38,433 bases of DNA from JAAYKS01 sp964479435 (lineage in GTDB: Bacteria; Bacillota; Clostridia; Saccharofermentanales; UBA5734). Numbering within the stretch: the stretch's first letter is position 1; the number at the start of each line of letters is the position of its first letter. The stretch lies in the NCBI GenBank assembly GCA_964479435.1, contig CAYZME010000007.1:1-38433 (forward strand), read 5' to 3'. A model generated the notes under the pieces. It searched no databases and was not told the DNA's origin. It was given only the letters and a program-made list of their open reading frames with translations. The position numbers and the translations under genes were made by a program. Below, piece by piece: positions 1-7,202 of this stretch.

Positions 1-1710
1 TTCCGCGTTGCGCGGATCCGTTTCGAGGGCCGTGTCATACCAGGACAGCGCGTCATCCCACGCGTTCATTTGCGCCAGGACATTCGCCTTACCGATCATC
101 GCGCTCACGTGGTCCGGCATCACTGCCAACACCTGCTCGTAGAGCGCGTACGCGTCCTCCAATAAGCCCTGAAAAAACAAAATGGCCGCTTTATTATACA
201 AAGCCTCGGTAAAATCAGGAAAATGTTCCAACGCCTGCTCGATGTAATCAAACGCCTCCCCGTCCCGCCCCTGTAGGTGCAACAGGTATCCCATCTCGTT
301 GAGCGCGAGCGGATGGTCGGGCTCGATGGCCAGCGCGCGCTCGAGATGGGTGAACGCCTCGCCGTCATTTTCGCGCCGCATTTCCGCTACCGCCATCAGG
401 ATATACGCCTCGGCAAAGTCGGGTTCCAGATGGACGCATTCGCGGCAAACCCGCAGACAGTCGTCCAGATATCCCGCCGCGAACATGGCATCGGCCAGCT
501 CGTAGCCGATGTTGGCGTCGTTTGGCAGATGGTGCCGCAGGCGGTTAAAGCAGGCCATGGCTTCCTCGTTCTGGCCGAGCATGGCCAGACAATTGCCCCG
601 GCCGTGCAACGCGTCCAGCCGCTGCGGATCCAGCGACAACGCCCGGTCAAAATCGGCGAGGGCATCGTCGTACTCGCCCAGGTGCAAATCCACAAAGCCG
701 CGGGCGATATAGCCGTACGGCTGATCCGGCGCCAGTCGGCACGCGCGGTCGGCGTCCGCGCGGGCCGGCAGGTAGGCCTCTTCCAAAAAGAAAAGATTGG
801 CCCGCACGCAAAACGCTTCATGCGCGCCCGGGCATACGGCGATCGCACGGGCGCATGCCTCGCGGCTGCGCCCATACTCCCCCGCTTCGCGCAACGCCCG
901 CGCCAGCGCCACCAGCAGGTGATAGGCGTCGGGCAGCACGGCCAGGTACGCATGGATCGCCGGCAGCAAATCGCGCGCGCCCGCATCCCCCGCGGTAAAT
1001 CCGTCCGCCACGCCCATCGCCTGCCGCACGTGGCGCAGCATCAGCCGCGGCGCCTCGTCAGGCCGTCCGGCGCGGCAAAGTCTGGCCCACTCGATGCCCA
1101 GGCGCACGACGGCCCGGGTGTCGCCGCGGCGCAGCGCGTCCCGGTGACACAGCTCCACCCAGCGCAAATCCACCGCGTCGACCGCGCGCGTCCCACCGCG
1201 CAGACGTTGCCGGGCCGCCGCGCATTCCCGGATGGTCTGCGGGTCCGGCATCACCCGCGCCGTTTGCACACAATAGCGTAAATATTCCACGCCCCGGGCC
1301 GCCAGCGCGCGGTCGGCCCGGCGCCATGGCCGCAGCAGACGGTGCCAAAGCGCGAGCCACCCCCGCGAGAGCCGGGCTTGCGCCCCGACCCGCTCCAGGG
1401 CCCCGACCGCCGTGTCCGCGGCCGCGGCCTGCCGGCCGGGGTCGTCCCCGCGCGCGTCCAGCCAATCCAACCATACTTGACAGAGCTCTTGGGCCAGCAA
1501 GCCCTCCCGCAACCGCCGCGCGTCCGCCAGAAGCGCGCGCGCGGCGCCGCGCTCCGGTTCTTCCGAGTGGGCAAACGCCGCGACGGCCAAAAGCAGGGCG
1601 CGGCCGTCGGCCCCGCCCCATCTGGTCTGTTTGAGCGGCGGCGCTTGACGCGCGATCACCGCGGGCAGATCGATCTGCCCGATGGATCGGCTCAGAAGCC
1701 AGCCCAACAT
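1..1710 (-). CDS. TPR-repeat protein, 3' end beyond the window
   Basis: An open frame of 570 codons reads without a stop from an ATG at 1710 to the left edge, so the C-terminus is missing. The start is supported by GGAGG nine bases upstream. The first 200 or so residues are Trp/Arg/Ala-rich and helical with no motif I recognise. From about residue 210 the protein becomes a run of tetratricopeptide-like repeats with the usual small residues and a Pro near each helix end (for example ERALAIEPDHPLALNEMGYL and DRALSLDPQRLDALHG). There is no signal peptide or membrane segment, so it is likely cytoplasmic. It follows the YhfI-like hydrolase by 42 bp and is probably co-transcribed with it and with the RACo-like gene. 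TPR proteins act as protein-binding scaffolds; the partner cannot be told from sequence. Confidence 0.85.
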   Translation of the reverse strand, partial: MLGWLLSRSIGQIDLPAVIARQAPPLKQTRWGGADGRALLLAVAAFAHSEEPERGAARALLADARRLREGLLAQELCQVWLDWLDARGDDPGRQAAAADTAVGALERVGAQARLSRGWLALWHRLLRPWRRADRALAARGVEYLRYCVQTARVMPDPQTIRECAAARQRLRGGTRAVDAVDLRWVELCHRDALRRGDTRAVVRLGIEWARLCRAGRPDEAPRLMLRHVRQAMGVADGFTAGDAGARDLLPAIHAYLAVLPDAYHLLVALARALREAGEYGRSREACARAIAVCPGAHEAFCVRANLFFLEEAYLPARADADRACRLAPDQPYGYIARGFVDLHLGEYDDALADFDRALSLDPQRLDALHGRGNCLAMLGQNEEAMACFNRLRHHLPNDANIGYELADAMFAAGYLDDCLRVCRECVHLEPDFAEAYILMAVAEMRRENDGEAFTHLERALAIEPDHPLALNEMGYLLHLQGRDGEAFDYIEQALEHFPDFTEALYNKAAILFFQGLLEDAYALYEQVLAVMPDHVSAMIGKANVLAQMNAWDDALSWYDTALETDPRNAE

Positions 1711-1752
1711 CCGCTGATCCCTCCGCTCCGTATCACGCCGGCACCGCGACAC

Positions 1753-2491
1753 TCAATCATCTGCCACCCGGTAGACCGCCAGCGGCTGGGCGAGCTCGAC
1801 GCGGTCGTACTGTTCTATGGCTTCGGCCCACGTTTCATCNNNNNNNNNNCTGATGCGGCACCAGATGCGACAACACGGCGCGGGCCACCCCACATTCCCG
1901 GGCGGCAACCGCGCATTCCCGGGCGGTCATATGGACCATCGGTTCGGCCCGCAGTCTCTCAAGCGAACCAGCATCCATGAACGCCAGCCGGGCGTCCGCC
2001 AGCATCCGCGGCACAGCCGCGCACCAACGCGTATCGCCGGTATAAGCGGCGATTTTGCCTCCGGCCGAAAACCGCATGCCGTAGCTGGGAATCGGGTGTT
2101 CGCCGGCGATCAGCTCGATCCCGACCGGCCCAATTTTTATGCGGTCGCCGCTGTCGTAAAAACGCAGATCCAATACGCCGTCCGCCGACGGCACCGACTC
2201 CGCGGGTTGGGCCGGCAGATAAACGGGCAGATTGGCCAACGGCTCCCCCGCCCGGCGGCGCATCTGCAGCGCGTATTTGAGGACATCGAGGTCGGAAATA
2301 TGGTCGCTATGCAAGTGGGACAATATAACCGCGTCCAGTTCGCCCAGCGGGATCAGGCGAAAAAGCTGGGCCAGCACACCCGCGCCGCAATCCACGAGGA
2401 TGTGCGTGTCGCCCGCGGACAACAGATAACCCGACGTCGCTTCGCCCGGCGCGGGATATCCCCCGCTTCTGCCCAAGACCGTCCACTCCAT
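1753..2491 (-). CDS. YhfI-like metallo-beta-lactamase-fold hydrolase, interrupted by an assembly gap
   Basis: The N-terminal part carries the metallo-beta-lactamase motif HLHSDH near residue 60, plus later metal-ligand regions (GEHP and YTGDTR), and starts MEWTVLGRSGGYP, which resembles the B. subtilis YhfI subfamily (about 245 residues). Metal-dependent hydrolase activity is inferred from the family; the substrate is unknown. I chose the ATG at 2491 because AGGGGTGA lies just upstream and family members start here. An alternative ATG at 2512 overlaps the stop of the preceding gene. Ten Ns at 1840-1849 split the frame: the last residues before the gap are SHLVPHQ, and the tail DETWAEAIEQYDR to the TGA at 1753 resumes in a frame that does not fit ten missing bases. 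I regard both pieces as one gene. Confidence 0.8.
1840..1849. other. Assembly gap (10 N)
   Basis: Ten consecutive N bases. The coding frames on the two sides are compatible only with a gap whose length is a multiple of three, so ten is a placeholder and not the true length. Confidence 0.97.
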
Positions 2492-2508
2492 ACGTATATT
2501 CACCCCTG

Positions 2509-4332
2509 TCATTCATCCGGGTCGTCGAGGTCGGGAAAAACCATCTCGTCGATGTAGCGCTCGGCGAATCCCGGGTCCGCGGACAATTCGATGTATTCCG
2601 TGCGGCCGGCGACCGCGTTCGCGCGCTGCAATCCCGCGGTCGACAACAGACACATAGACGCGCCGATACCCGAGGTATTGCCCGCGGCGCGGATGCGTCC
2701 GGCAAAAGCCCGCGGCAACAGGCCGATCGCGATCGCGCTGTCAGGATCGAGATAATTGCCAAACCCGCCCGCCAAAAAGACCTCGTCCACCTGCTCCGCC
2801 TCAATCCCCGCCTGAGCCAACAACGTCGCGATCCCCGCGGCGATGGCGGCTTTGGCATTTTGGATTTCACGGATGTCTTCTTGCCGCAACAGCACCGCCT
2901 CGCGTTTTTGTTCCGGATCTCCGTCGGCGACGACAAAGGCCGGCTGTCCGTCCTCCCGTACAACACGCGCCCCCAACGGGCCCGGCGCGCCGACGACCAG
3001 GCGGCCGTTGAATGGCAGCAGGCGGTTTTCGATCAGGACGCGCACGGTGTCGAGGATCGCCGACCCGCACATCCCCCTGGCGACCGACGGGGTGGTCCCG
3101 CCCTCGCCGATCCAGGTATAGATGAGCGCGCCCTCCTCCACCCACACATGATCGATCGCGCCGGTCACGGCACTCATGCCCTGGCGGATGTTGGCCCCCT
3201 CAAAGGCCGGACCGGCCGCGGTGGAGCAGGCGAACAACCTCCCGCCCGCCGCCAAAGCGATCTCTCCGTTGGTGCCGATGTCGATCAACAGACGGTTGCG
3301 CCCATTTTCCGCGTCCATGCCGCAAGCCAGCATCCCGCAGACAATGTCCGCGCCCACATAAGCGGATACCGATGGCAAAAACACACACAAGGCGCCGGGG
3401 CGGGCCGCCAAACCAAAGCGCTCGGCGGGCAGGATGTGGGTATCGGTAAAGACAGGAGTAAAGGGCGAGCGGGCGATCGAATCGGGCGGCACATCGGCCA
3501 ACAGGTGCATCATCGTTGTATTGCCGGCCAGTACATATAGATGGATCTCGTCGAGCTGGACATCCTCACCGGCGCGCACGGCGTCGGCCGCCAGCGCGCT
3601 GGCCAGTTCCCGCAGGGCCAGACAGGCGCGTTCTTTCATCGTCGTCTGGTCGCGGCGCGAGCGCATGGCAGCGTCGATGCGGCTGATCACATCGGCGCCG
3701 AAAATCGCCTGGGGATTGGGCATGGCGCGGCGCCCCAGCGAGCGGCCATCCGACAGATCGTACAAATACGCCGCCAGCGTGGTCGTGCCCAGATCGACCG
3801 CGATGCCATACGGGCCGCTGGAGCCCGGCTCGACCAGATCGATGACCTCACCGGTGTCGCGCCGCACGATGTATGACAAAGCCCCCGCCCGCTCACGCAA
3901 TAAAAAAGGAAGCTTGCGCAGCAACTCCATCGGGATCCGGTGTCCGGTCGCGGCAAAAAACCGGCTGGCATCCGGCCGCTGGTCGGCCAGCGTGGCCGGC
4001 GGCAACTCCACATCTTCCCGCGCCACCAACGGCGCCAGGTCGGTCGCGACCCCGGTCGCGTCGGTCAGGATGCGCGCCACTTCCGGTTCGGGTACCCGCA
4101 AGACGATCGGGTCCGTTTGTGATCCGTCCCGCGCTACATCGGCGACCGTTGTTTGGCAGGCCAAGCGCTCCCCCACCCCTTCGACCGTCACCTGGCACCC
4201 GCCGCAATTGCCGTACCCGCCGCATGGGGCGGAAAACGGGATGGGAAAACGGCGCAAAATATCGAGCAGGCGCTCGTCGGGCGTGGCGTGGGTGTGGATG
4301 GTTTCACCGTTGTGCAAGATGCGGATATCCAC
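2509..4332 (-). CDS. RACo/RamA-like ASKHA-domain ferredoxin (corrinoid protein reductive activator family)
   Basis: A 607-residue protein. Residues 37-59 carry a CX5CX2CX12C set (Cys37, 43, 46, 59) of the type that binds a [2Fe-2S] cluster in this family. A linker follows, and then an ASKHA ATPase-like region with GIAVDLGTTTLAAYLYDL, AGNTTMMHL, LLIDIGTNGEI and a C-terminal VFLAGGFGNYLDP. Proteins of this build reactivate corrinoid methyl carriers by ATP-dependent one-electron reduction to Co(I). The start is taken as the GTG at 4332, which has AGGGAGG five bases upstream; a TTG eighteen bases earlier has no ribosome site. The gene has its own extended -10 promoter and abuts the YhfI-like gene. 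No corrinoid protein or methyltransferase is present in the window, so the partner is unknown. Confidence 0.85.
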   Translation of the reverse strand: MDIRILHNGETIHTHATPDERLLDILRRFPIPFSAPCGGYGNCGGCQVTVEGVGERLACQTTVADVARDGSQTDPIVLRVPEPEVARILTDATGVATDLAPLVAREDVELPPATLADQRPDASRFFAATGHRIPMELLRKLPFLLRERAGALSYIVRRDTGEVIDLVEPGSSGPYGIAVDLGTTTLAAYLYDLSDGRSLGRRAMPNPQAIFGADVISRIDAAMRSRRDQTTMKERACLALRELASALAADAVRAGEDVQLDEIHLYVLAGNTTMMHLLADVPPDSIARSPFTPVFTDTHILPAERFGLAARPGALCVFLPSVSAYVGADIVCGMLACGMDAENGRNRLLIDIGTNGEIALAAGGRLFACSTAAGPAFEGANIRQGMSAVTGAIDHVWVEEGALIYTWIGEGGTTPSVARGMCGSAILDTVRVLIENRLLPFNGRLVVGAPGPLGARVVREDGQPAFVVADGDPEQKREAVLLRQEDIREIQNAKAAIAAGIATLLAQAGIEAEQVDEVFLAGGFGNYLDPDSAIAIGLLPRAFAGRIRAAGNTSGIGASMCLLSTAGLQRANAVAGRTEYIELSADPGFAERYIDEMVFPDLDDPDE

Positions 4333-4373
4333 CGGAACCTCCCTATGCAAAACCAGCTGAAAATCTGTGATGC

Positions 4374-4382
4374 ATTATAGCA
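4374..4382 (-). promoter_or_regulatory. Extended -10 promoter of the RACo-like gene
   Basis: On the minus strand the sequence TGCTATAAT is a perfect extended -10 (TGn plus TATAAT), about 40 bases ahead of the GTG start. No good -35 is present at 17-18 bases, which is common for extended -10 promoters. Confidence 0.65.
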
Positions 4383-4390
4383 CAATCACC

Positions 4391-5311
4391 TCAGGCTTCC
4401 GGCGCCCCGCCGGCACGCGCCGGCGGGGGAACCGCGGCGGTACGATTACGCAGCAGGCACCAGCCGGTGACCACCAGCAGGATCAGCACGCCGCCGGCGA
4501 TGGCCGTGATTCCCGGCCGTTCACCCTGAATCAGAAAGACCCAGACCGGGTTGAGCAGGGGCTCGAGGATGGGAATCAGAATCAGCTCCAGCGAGGAAAC
4601 GTGCCGCAACGCGTAATTATAGAGTATATAGGCCAGGCCGACCTGGATCAAACCCATCAGCACAAGCAGGAGCAAATCGGTCGCGGACGGCACCTGTTGA
4701 AATAAGAACGGCAGCGCCACCCCGACGCAGATCAGATTGCCCCAGATCAGCACCGATTCGGGAGAGGCGTCCAAGACACGCAGGCGGCGCATGCAAACGG
4801 CTTGCAAACCGAAACACGCGCCGGCGCCGATGGCGATCGCGTCGCCCAGTCGCGAGCCGGCCGCCGACGTCAGTCGTTCCGAGAAAAACAGCACCATCCC
4901 GGCCATCACCAACGCGGTCGCCAACAGGTCCAGCCTGGACAGGCGCTCGCGAAAAAAAAGCCGGCCAAACAGGCAGACAAACACCGGCGCTGTATATTGC
5001 AAAAAGATGGCATTGGCCGCGGTGGTCATTTTGGTAGCGGTGACAAATAACAGCATCGTTCCGGCGTAAGCCAGCACGGCGCCGCCAAATACAGGTGTAC
5101 GTGGCAGCGCCGGCCGGCCATACATGGCCAGAAAAAACAAAACAGCGACCAGGCTGCGTCCGCCGGAGACGGCAAACGGGCCCAGAGAGATGGATTTGAT
5201 CAGGATCCCGCCCAGACTCCACAACAGCGCGCAGGCGACCAGCGCCAGCAGGGCGCGCAACCGCGAAGCGGATGCGGGCGGGTGGGTGGCGGGTGGGTTG
5301 TTATCGCGCAT
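4391..5311 (-). CDS. EamA/DMT-superfamily transporter
   Basis: A 306-residue membrane protein with two EamA-type repeats and about ten hydrophobic helices, for example ALLALVACALLWSLGGILIK at the start and AIAGGVLILLVVTGWCLL near the end. The second repeat contains the usual LEPLLNPVWVFLIQGERP segment. This family exports small metabolites or amino acids; the substrate cannot be read from sequence. The start ATG at 5311 lies 12 bp after the fba stop and has no strong ribosome site of its own, so translation may be coupled to fba. The last codons contain a perfect ten-base inverted repeat (4405-4428). Confidence 0.85.
   Translation of the reverse strand: MRDNNPPATHPPASASRLRALLALVACALLWSLGGILIKSISLGPFAVSGGRSLVAVLFFLAMYGRPALPRTPVFGGAVLAYAGTMLLFVTATKMTTAANAIFLQYTAPVFVCLFGRLFFRERLSRLDLLATALVMAGMVLFFSERLTSAAGSRLGDAIAIGAGACFGLQAVCMRRLRVLDASPESVLIWGNLICVGVALPFLFQQVPSATDLLLLVLMGLIQVGLAYILYNYALRHVSSLELILIPILEPLLNPVWVFLIQGERPGITAIAGGVLILLVVTGWCLLRNRTAAVPPPARAGGAPEA
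4405..4428. repeat. Perfect inverted repeat at the 3' end of the DMT gene
   Basis: CCCCGCCGGC and its exact complement are separated by four bases, forming a very stable hairpin within the last codons of the gene. There is no T-tract, so intrinsic termination is uncertain; it may stabilise the 3' end of the fba-DMT message. Confidence 0.5.
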
Positions 5312-5323
5312 ACACGCGGATCA

Positions 5324-6259
5324 TCACGCTTTGCCGTCGCAGCCCAGCACGTCCTTGATCTTGTGCGCGACCATCGCCTGGATCGCGGCGCGGGCCGGCC
5401 GGAGGTACTCGCGCGGATCGAAATGCTCGGGGTGCTGTGCCATGTGCTGGCGGATCGAACCGGTCATCGCCAGGCGCAGATCGGAGTCGATGTTGATCTT
5501 GCATACCGCCATGCTGGACGCTTTGCGCAGCATTTCTTCGGGAATGCCGATGGCGTCGGGCATGTGGCCGCCATTTTCGTTGATCATTTTGACATATTCC
5601 TGCACGACCGAACTGGCGCCATGCAGAACGATCGGGAAACCGGGCAGTCTTTTTTCGATCTCTTCCAGAATGTCAAAACGCAAAGCCGGTTTTTGGCCGG
5701 GCTTGAATTTATACGCGCCATGGCTGGTGCCGATCGCGATCGCCAGCGAGTCGCAGCCGGTGCGGGTGACAAAGTCCAACACCTGGTCGGGATCGGTATA
5801 GGTCGCGTCCTCCGCCGTGACATGGACCGCGTCTTCAATGCCGGCCAGGCGGCCCAACTCGGCCTCGACGGTGATGTTGCGGGCGTGCGCGTACTCGACG
5901 ACTTTGCGTGTTTCGGCGACGTTTTCCTCGTATGGATGGTGGGAGCCGTCGTACATCACGGAAGTAAAACCGCCGTCGATGCAGGATTTACACAGCTCAA
6001 ACGAATCGCCATGATCAAGGTGCAGCGCGATCGGCAGATCGGTCTCGATGATGGCGGCTTCGACCAGCTTCATCAGGTATGTATGGTTGGCGTACTTGCG
6101 CGCGCCCGCCGACACCTGCAAAATCAAAGGCGCGCGCAATTCTTTGGCCGCCTCCGTGATGCCCTGAATGATCTCCATGTTGTTGACGTTGAACGCACCG
6201 ATGGCGTAACCGCCTTCATACGCTTTTTTAAACATCTCCCGGGTATTTACCAGTGCCAT
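5324..6259 (-). CDS. fba: Class II fructose-1,6-bisphosphate aldolase
   Basis: A 311-residue enzyme that splits fructose-1,6-bisphosphate to glyceraldehyde-3-phosphate and dihydroxyacetone phosphate in glycolysis, and the reverse in gluconeogenesis. Visible family motifs are ALHLDHGD at residues 78-85 (catalytic Asp82, zinc ligand His83), VEAELGRLAG, AIGTSHGAYK and the phosphate-binding VLHGASS. The C-terminal GIPEEMLRKASSMAVCKINIDSDLR is typical of the class IIB subgroup. The ATG at 6259 is chosen because AAAGGAG lies nine bases upstream; an upstream in-frame extension lacks homology to the family. It has its own promoter at 6321-6349 and is followed after 12 bp by the DMT transporter. Confidence 0.95.
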   Translation of the reverse strand: MALVNTREMFKKAYEGGYAIGAFNVNNMEIIQGITEAAKELRAPLILQVSAGARKYANHTYLMKLVEAAIIETDLPIALHLDHGDSFELCKSCIDGGFTSVMYDGSHHPYEENVAETRKVVEYAHARNITVEAELGRLAGIEDAVHVTAEDATYTDPDQVLDFVTRTGCDSLAIAIGTSHGAYKFKPGQKPALRFDILEEIEKRLPGFPIVLHGASSVVQEYVKMINENGGHMPDAIGIPEEMLRKASSMAVCKINIDSDLRLAMTGSIRQHMAQHPEHFDPREYLRPARAAIQAMVAHKIKDVLGCDGKA

Positions 6260-6320
6260 GACTTCTATCTCCTTTGTTTTTAATCGCCAGGCGAAAATCG
6301 TCGGTCGGCGTAACCCCTTC

Positions 6321-6349
6321 ATTCTAAATCCGTTCGAATCACGCGTCAA
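6321..6349 (-). promoter_or_regulatory. Sigma-70/A type promoter of fba
   Basis: On the minus strand TTGACG (6349-6344) and TAGAAT (6326-6321) are separated by exactly 17 bases. The predicted transcript start leaves a leader of about 55 bases before the fba ATG. Confidence 0.75.
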
Positions 6350-6388
6350 ACCCGGGTAAGGTCGACCGGGACGCGGGCCGGCGGCCTC

Positions 6389-7177
6389 TCAATCGTCCTG
6401 ATAAATCATTTTAATTGTCATCCCTCCGTCGACCGTCAAGTTCATACCGGTGACAAAACCGGCGTCCCGCGAGCACAGATACAGGCACGCGGCGGCGATG
6501 TCGCCCGGCTCCCCCACCCGCCCGGCCGGGTGCTGGCGGTGGTCGGCTTCGCTGAGGCGGGCCGGCGGCGGATGCCCCTTTTTCCAGCCGCTGACGTCAA
6601 TCCAACCGGGGCTGACGGCGTTGACGCGGATGTGACGCGAGGCCAGAGAAACCGCCAGCGCGTGGGTGAGGGCGACCACACCCCCTTTGGCAGCCGCGTA
6701 GCCTTCGGTGCCGGCTTCGGACATCATCGCGCGCGTCGAAGCAATGTTGACAATGCTGCCGCCGCCGCTGCGCGTCATATAGGGCAGGCACGCGTGCACG
6801 CACAGGAACGGACCGCGTAAATTGACGTCGATCAGGCGATCAAAGCGGGCGGGGGTCTCATCAAATATCGACGCGGCCGTGGCCTGCGCGATGGCGGCGT
6901 TGTTGATCAGGATATCGATCGCGCCGCACTCCGCCACCACAAAAGCCGCCAACTCCTTACAGGCCGGCCAGGACGCGACGTCGGCGCGAAAGAAAAAAGC
7001 CCGGCCCCCTTCGCGGTGGATATCAAACGCGGTCTCGCGCCCCGCTTCCTCGTCGATGTCGGCGATCACGACCCGGGCGCCGGCTTGCGCGAACGCGTGC
7101 GCGATCCCGCGCCCAATCCCCTGCCCGCCGCCGGTGACCACCGCCACCTTCTCCTGATACTGCTTCATATCCAGCAT
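6389..7177 (-). CDS. Short-chain dehydrogenase/reductase
   Basis: A 262-residue classical SDR. It shows the NAD(P)-binding GGGQGIG near residue 17, the structural NNAAIAQA, the catalytic YAAAKGG (Tyr and Lys), and the C-terminal FVTGMNLTVDGGMT. An Asp-Glu-Glu follows the second strand (VVIADIDEEAG), which suggests preference for NAD over NADP. The substrate is unknown; sugars or sugar alcohols are plausible. The ATG at 7177 has AGGAGG seven bases upstream. It begins 25 bp after the valS stop with no promoter or terminator in between, so it probably lies on the T-box-controlled valS transcript. Confidence 0.88.
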   Translation of the reverse strand: MLDMKQYQEKVAVVTGGGQGIGRGIAHAFAQAGARVVIADIDEEAGRETAFDIHREGGRAFFFRADVASWPACKELAAFVVAECGAIDILINNAAIAQATAASIFDETPARFDRLIDVNLRGPFLCVHACLPYMTRSGGGSIVNIASTRAMMSEAGTEGYAAAKGGVVALTHALAVSLASRHIRVNAVSPGWIDVSGWKKGHPPPARLSEADHRQHPAGRVGEPGDIAAACLYLCSRDAGFVTGMNLTVDGGMTIKMIYQDD

Positions 7178-7202
7178 GGCCGCTCCTCCTTTTGCTCCGG
7201 AG

